From positions 62,001 through 126,000 of the forward strand of contig NZ_JOHO01000005.1 of the NCBI RefSeq assembly GCF_000719705.1: a stretch of DNA of 64,000 bases. Reading direction: 5' to 3'. Positions 38,116 to 46,842 of the stretch are shown here, one piece after another; the stretch's first letter is position 1, and every line of letters starts with the position of its first letter. Position numbers and translations under genes: made by a program. Below the pieces are notes generated by a model. That model saw nothing but the letters and a program-made list of their open reading frames with translations. It made no database searches and was not told the DNA's origin. The stretch comes from Streptomyces sp. NRRL S-350 (GTDB taxonomy: Bacteria; Actinomycetota; Actinomycetes; Streptomycetales; Streptomycetaceae).

Positions 38116-39345
38116 TCAGTCCACGAGGTCGCGCACGACCGCGTCCGCCAGCAGCCTGCCCCGGAGGGTGAGGACGGCGCGGCCCAGCCCGTACGGGCCG
38201 GCGGCGAGGAGGCCGTCGGCCAGGGCCCGGTCGGCGGCCTTGCGGCCGGTGTCCGTCAGCAGGTCCAGCGACACGCCCTCGACGAGGCGCAGCTCCAGGA
38301 GGATGCGCTCGACGCGGCGGTCCTCCGCTGCCAGGACCTCGCGGCCCAGGCCGGGGGTGCGGCCCTCGGTGAGGGCCTGCGCGTACGCGGCGGGGTGCTT
38401 GGCGTTCCACCAGCGGACGCCGCCGACGTGGCTGTGGGCGCCGGGGCCGGCGCCCCACCAGTCGGCGCCGGTCCAGTACAGCTCGTTGTGGCGGCAGCGG
38501 CCCTCGGGGGCGGCGGCCCAGTTGGAGACCTCGTACCAGGAGTAGCCGGCGGCGCTCAGGGCCTCCTCGGCGATGAGGTAGCGGTCGGCGTGCACGTCGT
38601 CGTCGATCATCGGCAGTTCGCCGCGCTTGACCCGGGCGGCGAGCCGGGTGCCGTCCTCGACGATCAGGGAGTAGGCGGAGACGTGGTCGGGCCCGGCGCC
38701 GACGGCGGCGGCCAGGGAGGCCCGCCAGTCGTCGTCGGACTCGCCGGGGGTGCCGTAGATCAGGTCGAGGTTGACGTGCCCGAAGCCGGCCGCGCGGGCC
38801 TCGGCGACGCAGGCCTCGGGGCGGCCCGGGGTGTGGTGGCGGTCGAGCAGCTTCAGGACGTGCGGGCGGGCGCTCTGCATGCCGAAGGAGATCCGGTTGT
38901 AGCCGCCCTCGCGCAGTTCGGCCAGGTACGCCGGGTCCACCGACTCCGGGTTGGCCTCGGTGGTGACCTCGGCGCCGTCCGCGAGCCCGAACTCCTCGCG
39001 GATCGCGGCGAGCATCTTCACCAGGTCTCGGGCGGGCAGCAGGGTGGGGGTGCCGCCGCCGAGGAAGACGGTCCGCACCGGCAGGTCGGCGTCGCCCAGC
39101 ACCTTGCGGGCCAGCCGCACCTCGGCGACCACGTTGTCCGCGTAGGTCTCCTGGGAGGCGACCGCGCCGGAGGAGCGCAGCTCGGTGGCGGTGTAGGTGT
39201 TGAAGTCGCAGTAGCCGCAGCGGCTCGCGCAGTACGGCACGTGCAGGTAGAAGCCGAACGGCCGGCGGCCGAGCCCGTCGAGGGCGGACGCGGGCAGGGA
39301 ACCGTCGGACGGCACCGGTTCGCCGTCGGGGAGTGCGGAGGGCAT
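38116..39345 (-). CDS. hemW: Radical SAM protein HemW, 409 aa
   Basis: HemW is a heme-binding relative of oxygen-independent coproporphyrinogen oxidase, probably a heme chaperone. The iron-sulfur motif is CASRCGYCDF near residue 38. LGGGTPTLLPARDLV is the SAM-binding glycine region. The HNxxYW motif, here HNELYWTGADWWGAGPGAHS, is characteristic of HemW. Length and start ATG 39345 are normal. The DUF3097 gene converges on it. Confidence 0.92.
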   Translation of the reverse strand: MPSALPDGEPVPSDGSLPASALDGLGRRPFGFYLHVPYCASRCGYCDFNTYTATELRSSGAVASQETYADNVVAEVRLARKVLGDADLPVRTVFLGGGTPTLLPARDLVKMLAAIREEFGLADGAEVTTEANPESVDPAYLAELREGGYNRISFGMQSARPHVLKLLDRHHTPGRPEACVAEARAAGFGHVNLDLIYGTPGESDDDWRASLAAAVGAGPDHVSAYSLIVEDGTRLAARVKRGELPMIDDDVHADRYLIAEEALSAAGYSWYEVSNWAAAPEGRCRHNELYWTGADWWGAGPGAHSHVGGVRWWNAKHPAAYAQALTEGRTPGLGREVLAAEDRRVERILLELRLVEGVSLDLLTDTGRKAADRALADGLLAAGPYGLGRAVLTLRGRLLADAVVRDLVD

Positions 39346-39402
39346 GACCCCATTGTCCCGTACGGCCCGCGAAGCCTGCGCGGACCGTACGGGAGGGGGC
39401 GG

Positions 39403-41325
39403 TCAGGCCTCGTTGGCGCCCGCGTACATCGCGCTGACGGCGTCCGCGTAGGTCCGCTCGACCACCGGGCGCTTGATCTTCAGGCTCGGCGTGAGCTCGC
39501 CGTGCTCGATGTCCAGGTCGCGCGGCAGCAGGTGGAACTTCTTGATCGTCTGCCAGCGCTGCAGCCCCGCGTTGAGCCGCTGCACGAAGCCGTCCACCAG
39601 CTCGTGGACGGCCGGCTCGACGGCCAGCTCCGCGTACGACTTGCCGGCCAGGCCGTGCTCGGCCGCCCAGGGCAGGAGGACCGCCTCGTCCAGGCCGATC
39701 AGCGCCGTGCAGTAGTTGCGGCCGTTGCCGATCACCAGGATGTTGCTGACGAACGGGCAGACCGCCTTGAACTTGCCCTCGACCTCGCTGGGCGCCACGT
39801 ACTTGCCGCCGGAGGTCTTGAACAGGTCCTTCTTGCGGTCCGTGATCCGCAGGAAGCCGTCCGCGCCGAGCTCGCCGATGTCCTCGGTGTGGAACCAGCC
39901 GTCCGGCTCCAGCACCTCGGCGGTCTTCTCCGGCAGGTTGTGGTAGCCGCGCATGACGCCCGGGCCGCGCAGCAGGATCTCGCCGTCCTCGGCGATCCGG
40001 ACCTCGGTGCCGGGCAGCGGGCGCCCCACCGTACCGATCCGCACGTCCTCCTCGCGGTTGACGCAGGAGCCGGCGCTGGTCTCGCTCAGGCCGTAGCCCT
40101 CCAGGATGGGCACCCCGGCGCCGAGGAAGAAGTAGCCGATCTCGGGGGCGAGCGCGGCGCTGCCGGAGACCGCCCCGCGCAGCCGGCCGCCGAAGGCCGC
40201 CCGGATCTTCGCGTACACCAGCCGGTCGGCCAGCGCGTGCTGCACCCGCAGGCCCAGCGGGGCGCGGCCGGCACCGGTGGCGATCCGGCTCTCCTGGACG
40301 ACCCGGGCGTGCTCGCGGGCGACCTTGGCGGCCCACAGGAAGATCTTGTACTTGGCGCCGCCCTCGGCCCGGGCCTTGCCCGCGATGCCGTTGTAGACCT
40401 TCTCGAAGATGCGCGGCGCCGAGGCCATGACGGTCGGCCGGATCGCCGGCAGGTTGTGGATGATCCGGTCCACCCGGCCGTCCACCGCCATCACGTGGCC
40501 GGTGGCGATCTGCCCGGAGATCAGCGTCTTGCCGAACACGTGGGACAGCGGCAGCCACATGAACTGCACGTCGTCGGGGCGCAGCAGCCCGCTGGCCTCC
40601 TGCGCCCGGCCCTCGTACGCCCAGCAGTCGTGCACCAGGCGCACGCCCTTGGGGCGGCCGGTGGTGCCGGAGGTGTAGATCAGGGTGGCCAGCTGCTCCT
40701 TGCCGAGCCCGTCGACGGCCTTCTCCACCGCGTCCGGGTGCTGCTCCAGGTACTCGGCGCCGCGCCGCTCCAGCTCGGCGAGGGTGAGCAGTTCCAGGCC
40801 GGCCGTCTCGGGGGCCCCGTGGGGGGCGTCGAAGAGGATGACGGTACGCAGCTCGGGCAGCTGCTCGATCTGCTCGACGGCCTTGGCGAGCTGGGCCGTG
40901 TTCTCCGCGAACAGCGCCCGGGAGCCGGAGTCGGACAGGATGAAGGCGGTCTCGTCCGTGTTGGTGCTCGGATAGACCGTCGTGATCGCGGCGCCCGCGC
41001 ACATGGCGCCGAGGTCGGCGACGATCCACTCGATCCGGGTGGAGGAGGCCAGGGCGACCCGGTCCTCCGGCCGGATGCCGAGCGCCATCAGGCCGGCGGC
41101 CACCGCCTTGACCCGGGTCGCGGTCTGCGCCCAGGTCAGCGAGCGCCACTGCTCGGCGCCGGGCGCGCCGTCCGCGGCCTGCTCGTCGACCGGGGCCGGG
41201 TAGCGGTAGGCCTCGGCGTCCGGGGTCGCGGCGACCCGCTCCAGGAACAGGTGGGCGACGGAGGCGGGACGCCCGGCGACGAGGTCGGGCCTGCCGGAGT
41301 CGATCAGGGACTGCGCGGAACTCAA
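39403..41325 (-). CDS. Long-chain fatty acid--CoA ligase (AMP-dependent), 640 aa
   Basis: It activates fatty acids to acyl-CoA in two steps through an acyl-AMP. The adenylate-forming motif is LATLIYTSGTTGRPKGVRL near residue 210, the second is EGYGLSETSAG, the third FHTEDIGELGADGFLRITDRKKDLFKTSGG, and the catalytic lysine is in LTPSLKIKRP near the end. The start is TTG 41325: GGAGGT lies six bases upstream, while no ATG or GTG is in frame nearby. The C-terminal end matches FadD-type enzymes. It diverges from the ABC exporter genes. Confidence 0.9.
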   Translation of the reverse strand: MSSAQSLIDSGRPDLVAGRPASVAHLFLERVAATPDAEAYRYPAPVDEQAADGAPGAEQWRSLTWAQTATRVKAVAAGLMALGIRPEDRVALASSTRIEWIVADLGAMCAGAAITTVYPSTNTDETAFILSDSGSRALFAENTAQLAKAVEQIEQLPELRTVILFDAPHGAPETAGLELLTLAELERRGAEYLEQHPDAVEKAVDGLGKEQLATLIYTSGTTGRPKGVRLVHDCWAYEGRAQEASGLLRPDDVQFMWLPLSHVFGKTLISGQIATGHVMAVDGRVDRIIHNLPAIRPTVMASAPRIFEKVYNGIAGKARAEGGAKYKIFLWAAKVAREHARVVQESRIATGAGRAPLGLRVQHALADRLVYAKIRAAFGGRLRGAVSGSAALAPEIGYFFLGAGVPILEGYGLSETSAGSCVNREEDVRIGTVGRPLPGTEVRIAEDGEILLRGPGVMRGYHNLPEKTAEVLEPDGWFHTEDIGELGADGFLRITDRKKDLFKTSGGKYVAPSEVEGKFKAVCPFVSNILVIGNGRNYCTALIGLDEAVLLPWAAEHGLAGKSYAELAVEPAVHELVDGFVQRLNAGLQRWQTIKKFHLLPRDLDIEHGELTPSLKIKRPVVERTYADAVSAMYAGANEA

Positions 41326-41745
41326 CGAGGACCTCCGGGGGCGGGTGGCCGTCTGAGGGATTGTCGCGGCGTCCGTGGGGGCGGTCGCCGGGCCCCGGTT
41401 CACCTGAGCGGTACCGGTCAGTAACAAGGGGGCAATCAGCAGCCTAGGGGGAAACCGGTCATTCCGTAAGAGGGCGGCTCCAGTCGGCACGCCGCCGCGG
41501 CCCCGGTGACAGCCGCACCGCGGCGACCGACAGAGCGAGGGCGGAGGCGGGAGAGGAGGCGGGAGCGGAGGCGGCGGCCCCGGCGAAGACGCCGACCGCG
41601 GGGGAAACCGCGGCATCGACGGCCGGGCCGCCGGGCAGTTCGGCAAAAGCCCGGCAAACCCCCGGTTCCCACACGCCGAATGGCCTGTACGACGCTACAG
41701 AACAACGAGAATTGGGGTGCGAACCCGACCGGCGACGACAAGAGT
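41326..41745. other. 420-base divergent intergenic region without a gene
   Basis: No convincing reading frame. It holds a purine-rich, G-rich stretch (41535-41578), two copies of ACCGGTCA (41413-41420 and 41454-41461) and, at 41645-41662, an 18-base stretch also found at 20256-20273. Promoters for both flanking genes must lie here but no clear hexamer pair stood out. Confidence 0.6.
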
Positions 41746-43485
41746 GTGCAAGTGCTGATCAGACTGCTCCGGGCGTACCTGCGCCCCTACTCCCGACCGA
41801 TCACCCTGCTGGTGGTACTCCAGCTGGTGTCCACCCTCGCGGCCCTCTACCTGCCGACACTCAACGCCGACATCATCGACGACGGCGTCGTCAAGGGCGA
41901 CACCGGCTACATCCTGCGCATCGGCGGGGTGATGATCGGCGTCACCATCGTCCAGGCGCTCTGCGCCATCGGCGCCGTCTACATCGGCGCCCGCGTCGCC
42001 ATGGCCTTCGGCCGGGACGTCCGCGCCGCCGTCTTCGACCAGGTCCAGAGCTTCTCCGCCCGCGAGGTCGGCCAGTTCGGCGCGCCCTCCCTGATCACCC
42101 GCACCACCAACGACGTCCAACAGGTCCAGATGCTCGCCCTGATGAGCTTCACGCTCATGGTCGCCGCACCGATCATGTGCGTCGGCGGCATCATCATGGC
42201 GCTCAACCAGGACGTCCCGCTCTCCGGCCTGCTGCTCGCCGTCATCCCCGCACTCGGCGTCGTCGTCGTCCTGCTCGTCCGCGCGCTGCGCCCCAAGTTC
42301 CGCAGCATGCAGAAGCGGATCGACACCGTGAACCGGATCCTGCGGGAACAGATCACCGGCATTCGGGTCATCCGCGCCTTCGTCAAGGACGACCAGGAGC
42401 AGGCCCGCTTCGCCGACGCCAACGAGGACCTCACCGAGGTCGCCCGCCAGGTCGGCCGGCTGATGTCCATCATGTTCCCGGCCGTCATGCTGGTCGTGAA
42501 CGTCTCCAGCGTCGCCGTGCTCTGGTTCGGCGCCCACCGCATCGACAGCCACGACATGGAGATCGGCGGGCTCACCGCCTTCCTCTCCTACCTGATGCAG
42601 ATCCTGATGAGCGTCATGATGGCCACCTTCATGTTCATGATGGTGCCCCGCGCCGAAGTCTGCGCCGAACGCGTCCAGGAAGTCCTCGGCACCGAATCCA
42701 GCGTCGTCCCCGCCGCCACGCCCGTCACCGAGGTGCCGCGCCGCGGCCACCTCGAACTGCGCGCCGTCGACTTCCGCTACCCCGGCGCCGAAGCCTCCGT
42801 CCTGCGCGGCATCGACCTCACCGCCGGCCCCGGCGAGACCACCGCCATCATCGGCTCCACCGGCAGCGGCAAGTCCACCCTCCTCGGCCTCGTCCCCCGC
42901 CTCTTCGACGCCACCTCCGGCCGCGTCCTGCTGGACGGCATCGACGTGCGCGAACTCGACGCCGACGCACTCGCCGAAACCGTCGGCATCGTCCCGCAGA
43001 AGCCCTACCTGTTCTCCGGCACCGTCGCCAGCAACCTCCGCTACGGCCGGCCCGACGCCACCGACGAGGAACTCTGGCACGCCCTGGAGACCGCCCAGGC
43101 CAAGGACTTCGTCGCAAAGCTCCCCGAAGGCCTGGACGCCCCCATCGCCCAGGGCGGCAGCAACGTCTCCGGCGGCCAGCGCCAACGCCTGGCCATCGCC
43201 CGGGCCCTGGTCCGCAAACCCTCCGTCTACCTCTTCGACGACTCCTTCTCCGCGCTCGACTACGCCACCGACGCCCGACTGCGCAAGGCCCTCGCCCGCG
43301 AGACCTCCGACGCCACCGTCCTGATCGTCGCCCAACGGGTGTCCACCATCCGCGACGCCGACCGGATCATCGTCCTCGACGAAGGCGCCGTCGTCGGCAC
43401 CGGCACCCACCACGAACTCATGGCCGACAACCCGACGTACCGGGAGATCGTGCTCTCCCAGCTCACCGAGCAGGAGGCGGCGTGA
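41746..43485 (+). CDS. ABC exporter subunit, permease fused to ATPase (degenerate-site half), 579 aa
   Basis: Six membrane helices (residues 15-300) precede an ATPase. Walker A is GSTGSGKST, the signature is VSGGQRQR and Walker B reads VYLFDDSFSALD, where Asp replaces the usual catalytic Glu. This Asp marks the non-catalytic subunit of heterodimeric exporters such as TM287/TM288. GTG 41746 is the likely start. Its stop overlaps the start of the partner gene (GTGA), so the two are made in step. Confidence 0.9.
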   Translation: MQVLIRLLRAYLRPYSRPITLLVVLQLVSTLAALYLPTLNADIIDDGVVKGDTGYILRIGGVMIGVTIVQALCAIGAVYIGARVAMAFGRDVRAAVFDQVQSFSAREVGQFGAPSLITRTTNDVQQVQMLALMSFTLMVAAPIMCVGGIIMALNQDVPLSGLLLAVIPALGVVVVLLVRALRPKFRSMQKRIDTVNRILREQITGIRVIRAFVKDDQEQARFADANEDLTEVARQVGRLMSIMFPAVMLVVNVSSVAVLWFGAHRIDSHDMEIGGLTAFLSYLMQILMSVMMATFMFMMVPRAEVCAERVQEVLGTESSVVPAATPVTEVPRRGHLELRAVDFRYPGAEASVLRGIDLTAGPGETTAIIGSTGSGKSTLLGLVPRLFDATSGRVLLDGIDVRELDADALAETVGIVPQKPYLFSGTVASNLRYGRPDATDEELWHALETAQAKDFVAKLPEGLDAPIAQGGSNVSGGQRQRLAIARALVRKPSVYLFDDSFSALDYATDARLRKALARETSDATVLIVAQRVSTIRDADRIIVLDEGAVVGTGTHHELMADNPTYREIVLSQLTEQEAA

Positions 43486-45575
43486 CCACCCCCGGAAAGC
43501 CCACGGCCGACGCCGCGAAGGCCGGCCCGCAGGACAAGGACCACCTGCAGAAGGCAGGCCCGCAGCAGAGAGCCGACCTGAAGAAGAGCGACCCGAAGCA
43601 GAAGGACGACGCCGAACTCCCCAGCGACTCCCAGGCCGCCGCCGCCCGCCGCGGCCCCGCCGGACCGGGCCGCTTCATGGGCGGCCAGGGCGTCGAGAAG
43701 TCCATGGACTTCAAGGGCTCCGGCAAGCGCGTCCTCGGCCTGCTGCGCCCCGAACGCAACCTCCTCGTCGGCGTCCTGCTCCTCGGCGTCCTCGGCATCG
43801 GCTGCGCCGTCATCGGCCCCAAGGTGCTCGGCGACGCCACCGACCTGATCTTCGCCGGCGTCGTCGGCGCCCGCTTCCCGGCCGGCACCACCAAGGCCCA
43901 GGTCATCGACGGGCTGCGCGCCCACGGCGACGGCGGCATCGCCGACCTGCTCTCCGCCGTGGACTTCACCCCCGGCCAGGGCATGGACTTCGACGCCATC
44001 GGCTCCGTCCTGCTCTGGGTCCTCGGCATCTACGTCGCCTCCGCCGTCTTCGGCATCTTCCAGGGCCGGCTCGCCACCAAGGCCATCCAGCTCGCCAGCT
44101 ACCGGCTCCGCCAGGACGTCGAGGCCAAGCTGTCCCGGCTGCCGCTCAGCTACTTCGACAAGCAGCCGCGCGGCGAGGTGCTCAGCCGGGTCACCAACGA
44201 CATCGACAACATCGGCCAGTCCATGCAGCAGACCATGGGACAGGTCGTCAACTCGCTGCTCACCGTGGTCGGCGTGCTGGCCATGATGTTCTGGATCTCC
44301 CCGCTGCTCGCCGTGATCGCCCTGGTCTCGGTGCCGGTCTCGGTGGTCGTCGCCACCAAGGTCGGCAAGCGCGCGCAGCCCCAGTTCGTCCAGCAGTGGA
44401 AGTCCACCGGCCAACTCAACGCCCACGTCGAGGAGATGTACACCGGCCACACCCTGGTCAAGGTGTTCGGCCGCCGACGCGAAGCCGCCGAGACCTTCCG
44501 CCAGCACAACGAGGCGCTGTTCGAGGCCAGCTACAAGGCCCAGTTCATCTCCGGCATCATCCAGCCCGCGATGATGCTCATCGGCAACCTGCAGTACGTG
44601 CTGGTCGCGGTCGTCGGCGGCCTGCGGGTGGCCGGCGGCGCCCTGTCCATCGGCGACGTGCAGGCCTTCATCCAGTACTCGCGGCAGTTCAGCCAGCCGC
44701 TCACCCAGGTCGCCAGCATGGCCAACCTGGTGCAGTCCGGCGTCGCCTCCGCCGAACGCGTCTTCGAACTGCTCGACGCCGCCGAGCAGAGCCCCGAGCC
44801 GGCCATGCCCGAGAAGCCCGACACCCTCCGCGGCCGGGTCGCCTTCCAGGACGTCGCCTTCCGCTACGACCCCGACAAGCCGCTCATCGAAGACCTCTCG
44901 CTCAAGGTCGAACCCGGCCAGACGGTCGCCATCGTCGGCCCCACCGGCGCCGGCAAGACCACCCTGGTCAACCTGCTGATGCGGTTCTACGAGGTCAGCT
45001 CCGGACGGATCACCCTCGACGGCGTCGACATCGCCGCGATGTCCCGCGAGGACCTGCGCTCCGGCATCGGCATGGTGCTCCAGGACACCTGGCTGTTCGG
45101 CGGCACCATCGCCGACAACATCGCCTACGGCGCCCAGGGCGCCACCCACGAACAGGTCGTCGAAGCCGCCAAGGCCGCCCACGTCGACCGCTTCGTCCGC
45201 ACCCTGCCGGACGGCTACGACACCGTCATCGACGACGAGGGCACCGGCGTCAGCACCGGCGAGAAGCAGCTGATCACCATCGCCCGGGCGTTCCTCGCCC
45301 AGCCGTCCATCCTGGTCCTGGACGAAGCGACCAGCTCCGTCGACACCCGCACCGAGGTGCTGATCCAGCGGGCCATGGCCCGACTGCGCACCGGCCGCAC
45401 CAGCTTCGTCATCGCCCACCGGCTCTCCACCATCCGGGACGCCGACGTGATCCTGGTGATGGAGAACGGCTCGATCGTGGAACAGGGCTCGCACGACGAA
45501 CTGATCGCCGCCGACGGGGCCTACGCCCGGCTCTACCAGGCGCAGTTCGCCGAGGCCGTGGCCGAGGTCGACTGA
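43482..45575 (+). CDS. ABC exporter subunit, partner half, 697 aa
   Basis: A 65-residue polar, Lys/Gln/Asp-rich N-terminal tail (DKDHLQKAGPQQ, KSDPKQKDD) precedes six membrane helices and an ATPase. Walker A is GPTGAGKTT and Walker B keeps the catalytic Glu (ILVLDEATSSVDT). Its signature is VSTGEKQLI in place of LSGGQ. That altered signature would face the altered Walker B of the first subunit, giving one inactive and one active ATP site. GTG 43482 has AGGAGG six bases upstream and overlaps the previous stop. Substrate unknown; the charged tail is not usual for the family. Confidence 0.9.
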   Translation: MTTPGKPTADAAKAGPQDKDHLQKAGPQQRADLKKSDPKQKDDAELPSDSQAAAARRGPAGPGRFMGGQGVEKSMDFKGSGKRVLGLLRPERNLLVGVLLLGVLGIGCAVIGPKVLGDATDLIFAGVVGARFPAGTTKAQVIDGLRAHGDGGIADLLSAVDFTPGQGMDFDAIGSVLLWVLGIYVASAVFGIFQGRLATKAIQLASYRLRQDVEAKLSRLPLSYFDKQPRGEVLSRVTNDIDNIGQSMQQTMGQVVNSLLTVVGVLAMMFWISPLLAVIALVSVPVSVVVATKVGKRAQPQFVQQWKSTGQLNAHVEEMYTGHTLVKVFGRRREAAETFRQHNEALFEASYKAQFISGIIQPAMMLIGNLQYVLVAVVGGLRVAGGALSIGDVQAFIQYSRQFSQPLTQVASMANLVQSGVASAERVFELLDAAEQSPEPAMPEKPDTLRGRVAFQDVAFRYDPDKPLIEDLSLKVEPGQTVAIVGPTGAGKTTLVNLLMRFYEVSSGRITLDGVDIAAMSREDLRSGIGMVLQDTWLFGGTIADNIAYGAQGATHEQVVEAAKAAHVDRFVRTLPDGYDTVIDDEGTGVSTGEKQLITIARAFLAQPSILVLDEATSSVDTRTEVLIQRAMARLRTGRTSFVIAHRLSTIRDADVILVMENGSIVEQGSHDELIAADGAYARLYQAQFAEAVAEVD

Positions 45576-45602
45576 CACCGCGCCACCGGGGGCCGGGGCG
45601 CC

Positions 45603-45636
45603 GGGGGCCGGAGCGGGAGGTCCCGCTCCGGCCCCC
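45603..45636. terminator. Terminator after the ABC exporter genes
   Basis: A perfect 15-bp stem (45603-45617 with 45622-45636) with a 4-base loop, 28 bases after the stop at 45575. Confidence 0.88.
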
Positions 45637-45740
45637 GCGTTCCGGCGCCCCGCCCCCGGCCCCGCCCCTGAGCCCACCCCAGGCACTGGCCCTGGCCCCG
45701 GCCCTGGCCCCCGGTCTTCGCCACGGCCGCCGGGCGGCGC

Positions 45741-45746
45741 TACCTT
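45741..45746 (+). promoter_or_regulatory. Leaderless promoter of the ECF sigma gene
   Basis: TACCTT ends seven bases before GTG 45754, placing the transcript start at the start codon. No ribosome site and no convincing -35 are visible. Confidence 0.45.
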
Positions 45747-45753
45747 GGGCACC

Positions 45754-46701
45754 GTGACCGACGACCCGGCCCCGGACGCACCCGAGACACCGCAGCCCCC
45801 GGACGCTCCGCACGCCTCGGACGCCTTCGAGGCGCACCGCCGCTACCTGGGCTCGGTCGCCTACCGGCTGCTCGGCTCCTTCACCGACGCCGAGGACGTA
45901 CTGCAGGACGCCTGGCTGCGCTGGCAGGCCGCCGACCGCTCCGCCGTCGGCGACCCGCGCGCCTTCCTCACCACCGTCGTCACCCGGCTCTGCTACGACC
46001 AGCTGGGCTCCGCCCGCGCCCGCCGCGAGGCCTACTACGGCGAATGGCTGCCCGAACCGGCCGTCTCCTGCACGGACACCCCCGACTCCCCCGCCGACCT
46101 GGCCGAACGCGGCGAGTCCGTCTCCCTCGCCCTGCTCACCGTCCTGGAACAGCTCTCCCCGGCCGAGCGGGCCGCCTTCGTCCTGCACGACGTCTTCGCC
46201 GTCGACTTCGAGGAGATCGGCGCCTCCCTGGACCGCTCCCCCGACGCCGCCCGCCAACTCGCCTCCCGGGCCCGCCGCCGGGTCAGGGACGGCGGCCGGC
46301 GCCCCGGCGGCGCCGACCCGGCCGAGCACCGCCAGGCCGTACGGGCCTTCGCCGCCGCCAGCACCCGGGGCGACATCCTCGCCCTGATGGAGGTCCTCGA
46401 CCCCGACGTGGTCTGGCACGCCGACGGCGGCGGCATCGTCCGCGCCGCCGTCCGCCCGGTCCGCGGCGCCGACCGGGTCGCCCGCCTGGTGACCGGCCTG
46501 GTCGCCAAGTGGTTCACCCCCGACGTGGCGACCAGGCACGCGGTGGTCAACGGCGAACCGGGCCTGGTCTGGTACGACCGGACCACCGGCACCATCGGCG
46601 GCGTGCTGGCCTTCACCGTGGCCGACGGGCGGGTCACCGAGGCGTTCGTCGTGGTCAACCCCGAGAAGCTCGGCCACATCAGCCCCGTCACCGCTCCCTG
46701 A
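45754..46701 (+). CDS. ECF41-type RNA polymerase sigma factor with SnoaL-like domain, 315 aa
   Basis: Sigma region 2 (residues 25-95: YRLLGSFTDAEDVLQDAWLRW) and region 4 (LEQLSPAERAAFVLHDVFAVDFEEIGASL) are followed by a SnoaL-like domain of about 120 residues. The DGGG motif (WHADGGGIVRAAVRPVRG) and the C-terminal NPEKL (usual NPDKL) are the marks of the ECF41 group, where this domain modulates the factor in place of a separate anti-sigma factor. GTG 45754 is chosen from the promoter spacing; TTG 45745 is in frame. The next gene has a consensus ECF41 promoter and encodes the oxidoreductase partner typical of this group. Confidence 0.9.
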   Translation: MTDDPAPDAPETPQPPDAPHASDAFEAHRRYLGSVAYRLLGSFTDAEDVLQDAWLRWQAADRSAVGDPRAFLTTVVTRLCYDQLGSARARREAYYGEWLPEPAVSCTDTPDSPADLAERGESVSLALLTVLEQLSPAERAAFVLHDVFAVDFEEIGASLDRSPDAARQLASRARRRVRDGGRRPGGADPAEHRQAVRAFAAASTRGDILALMEVLDPDVVWHADGGGIVRAAVRPVRGADRVARLVTGLVAKWFTPDVATRHAVVNGEPGLVWYDRTTGTIGGVLAFTVADGRVTEAFVVVNPEKLGHISPVTAP

Positions 46702-46728
46702 GGCCCCCTGCCCACCCTCCCGCCGGGC

Positions 46729-46771
46729 GTGTGACGCGGACCACTGTCACACCCCGGCCTCCCGCGTCGTC
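46729..46771 (+). promoter_or_regulatory. ECF41-type promoter before the oxidoreductase, with an inverted repeat
   Basis: TGTCACA (46745-46751), 16 bases and CGTC (46768-46771) match the ECF41 consensus -35/-10 pair. GTGTGAC (46729-46735) and GTCACAC (46746-46752), 10 bases apart, form a perfect inverted repeat that includes the -35 box, so a second regulator or a mirrored promoter is possible. Confidence 0.75.
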
Positions 46772-46842
46772 CCCCTCCCGACCAGCGCTCCACAGGAGCC
46801 GGACGGCGCTCCCCCGGAGCGCCTCACGAGGAGGCGGACGAG

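Noticed and set aside
41436..41741. 101-codon leftward frame in the divergent intergenic region
   Set aside because: Arg-rich, compositionally biased translation with no ribosome site; better read as non-coding promoter DNA.
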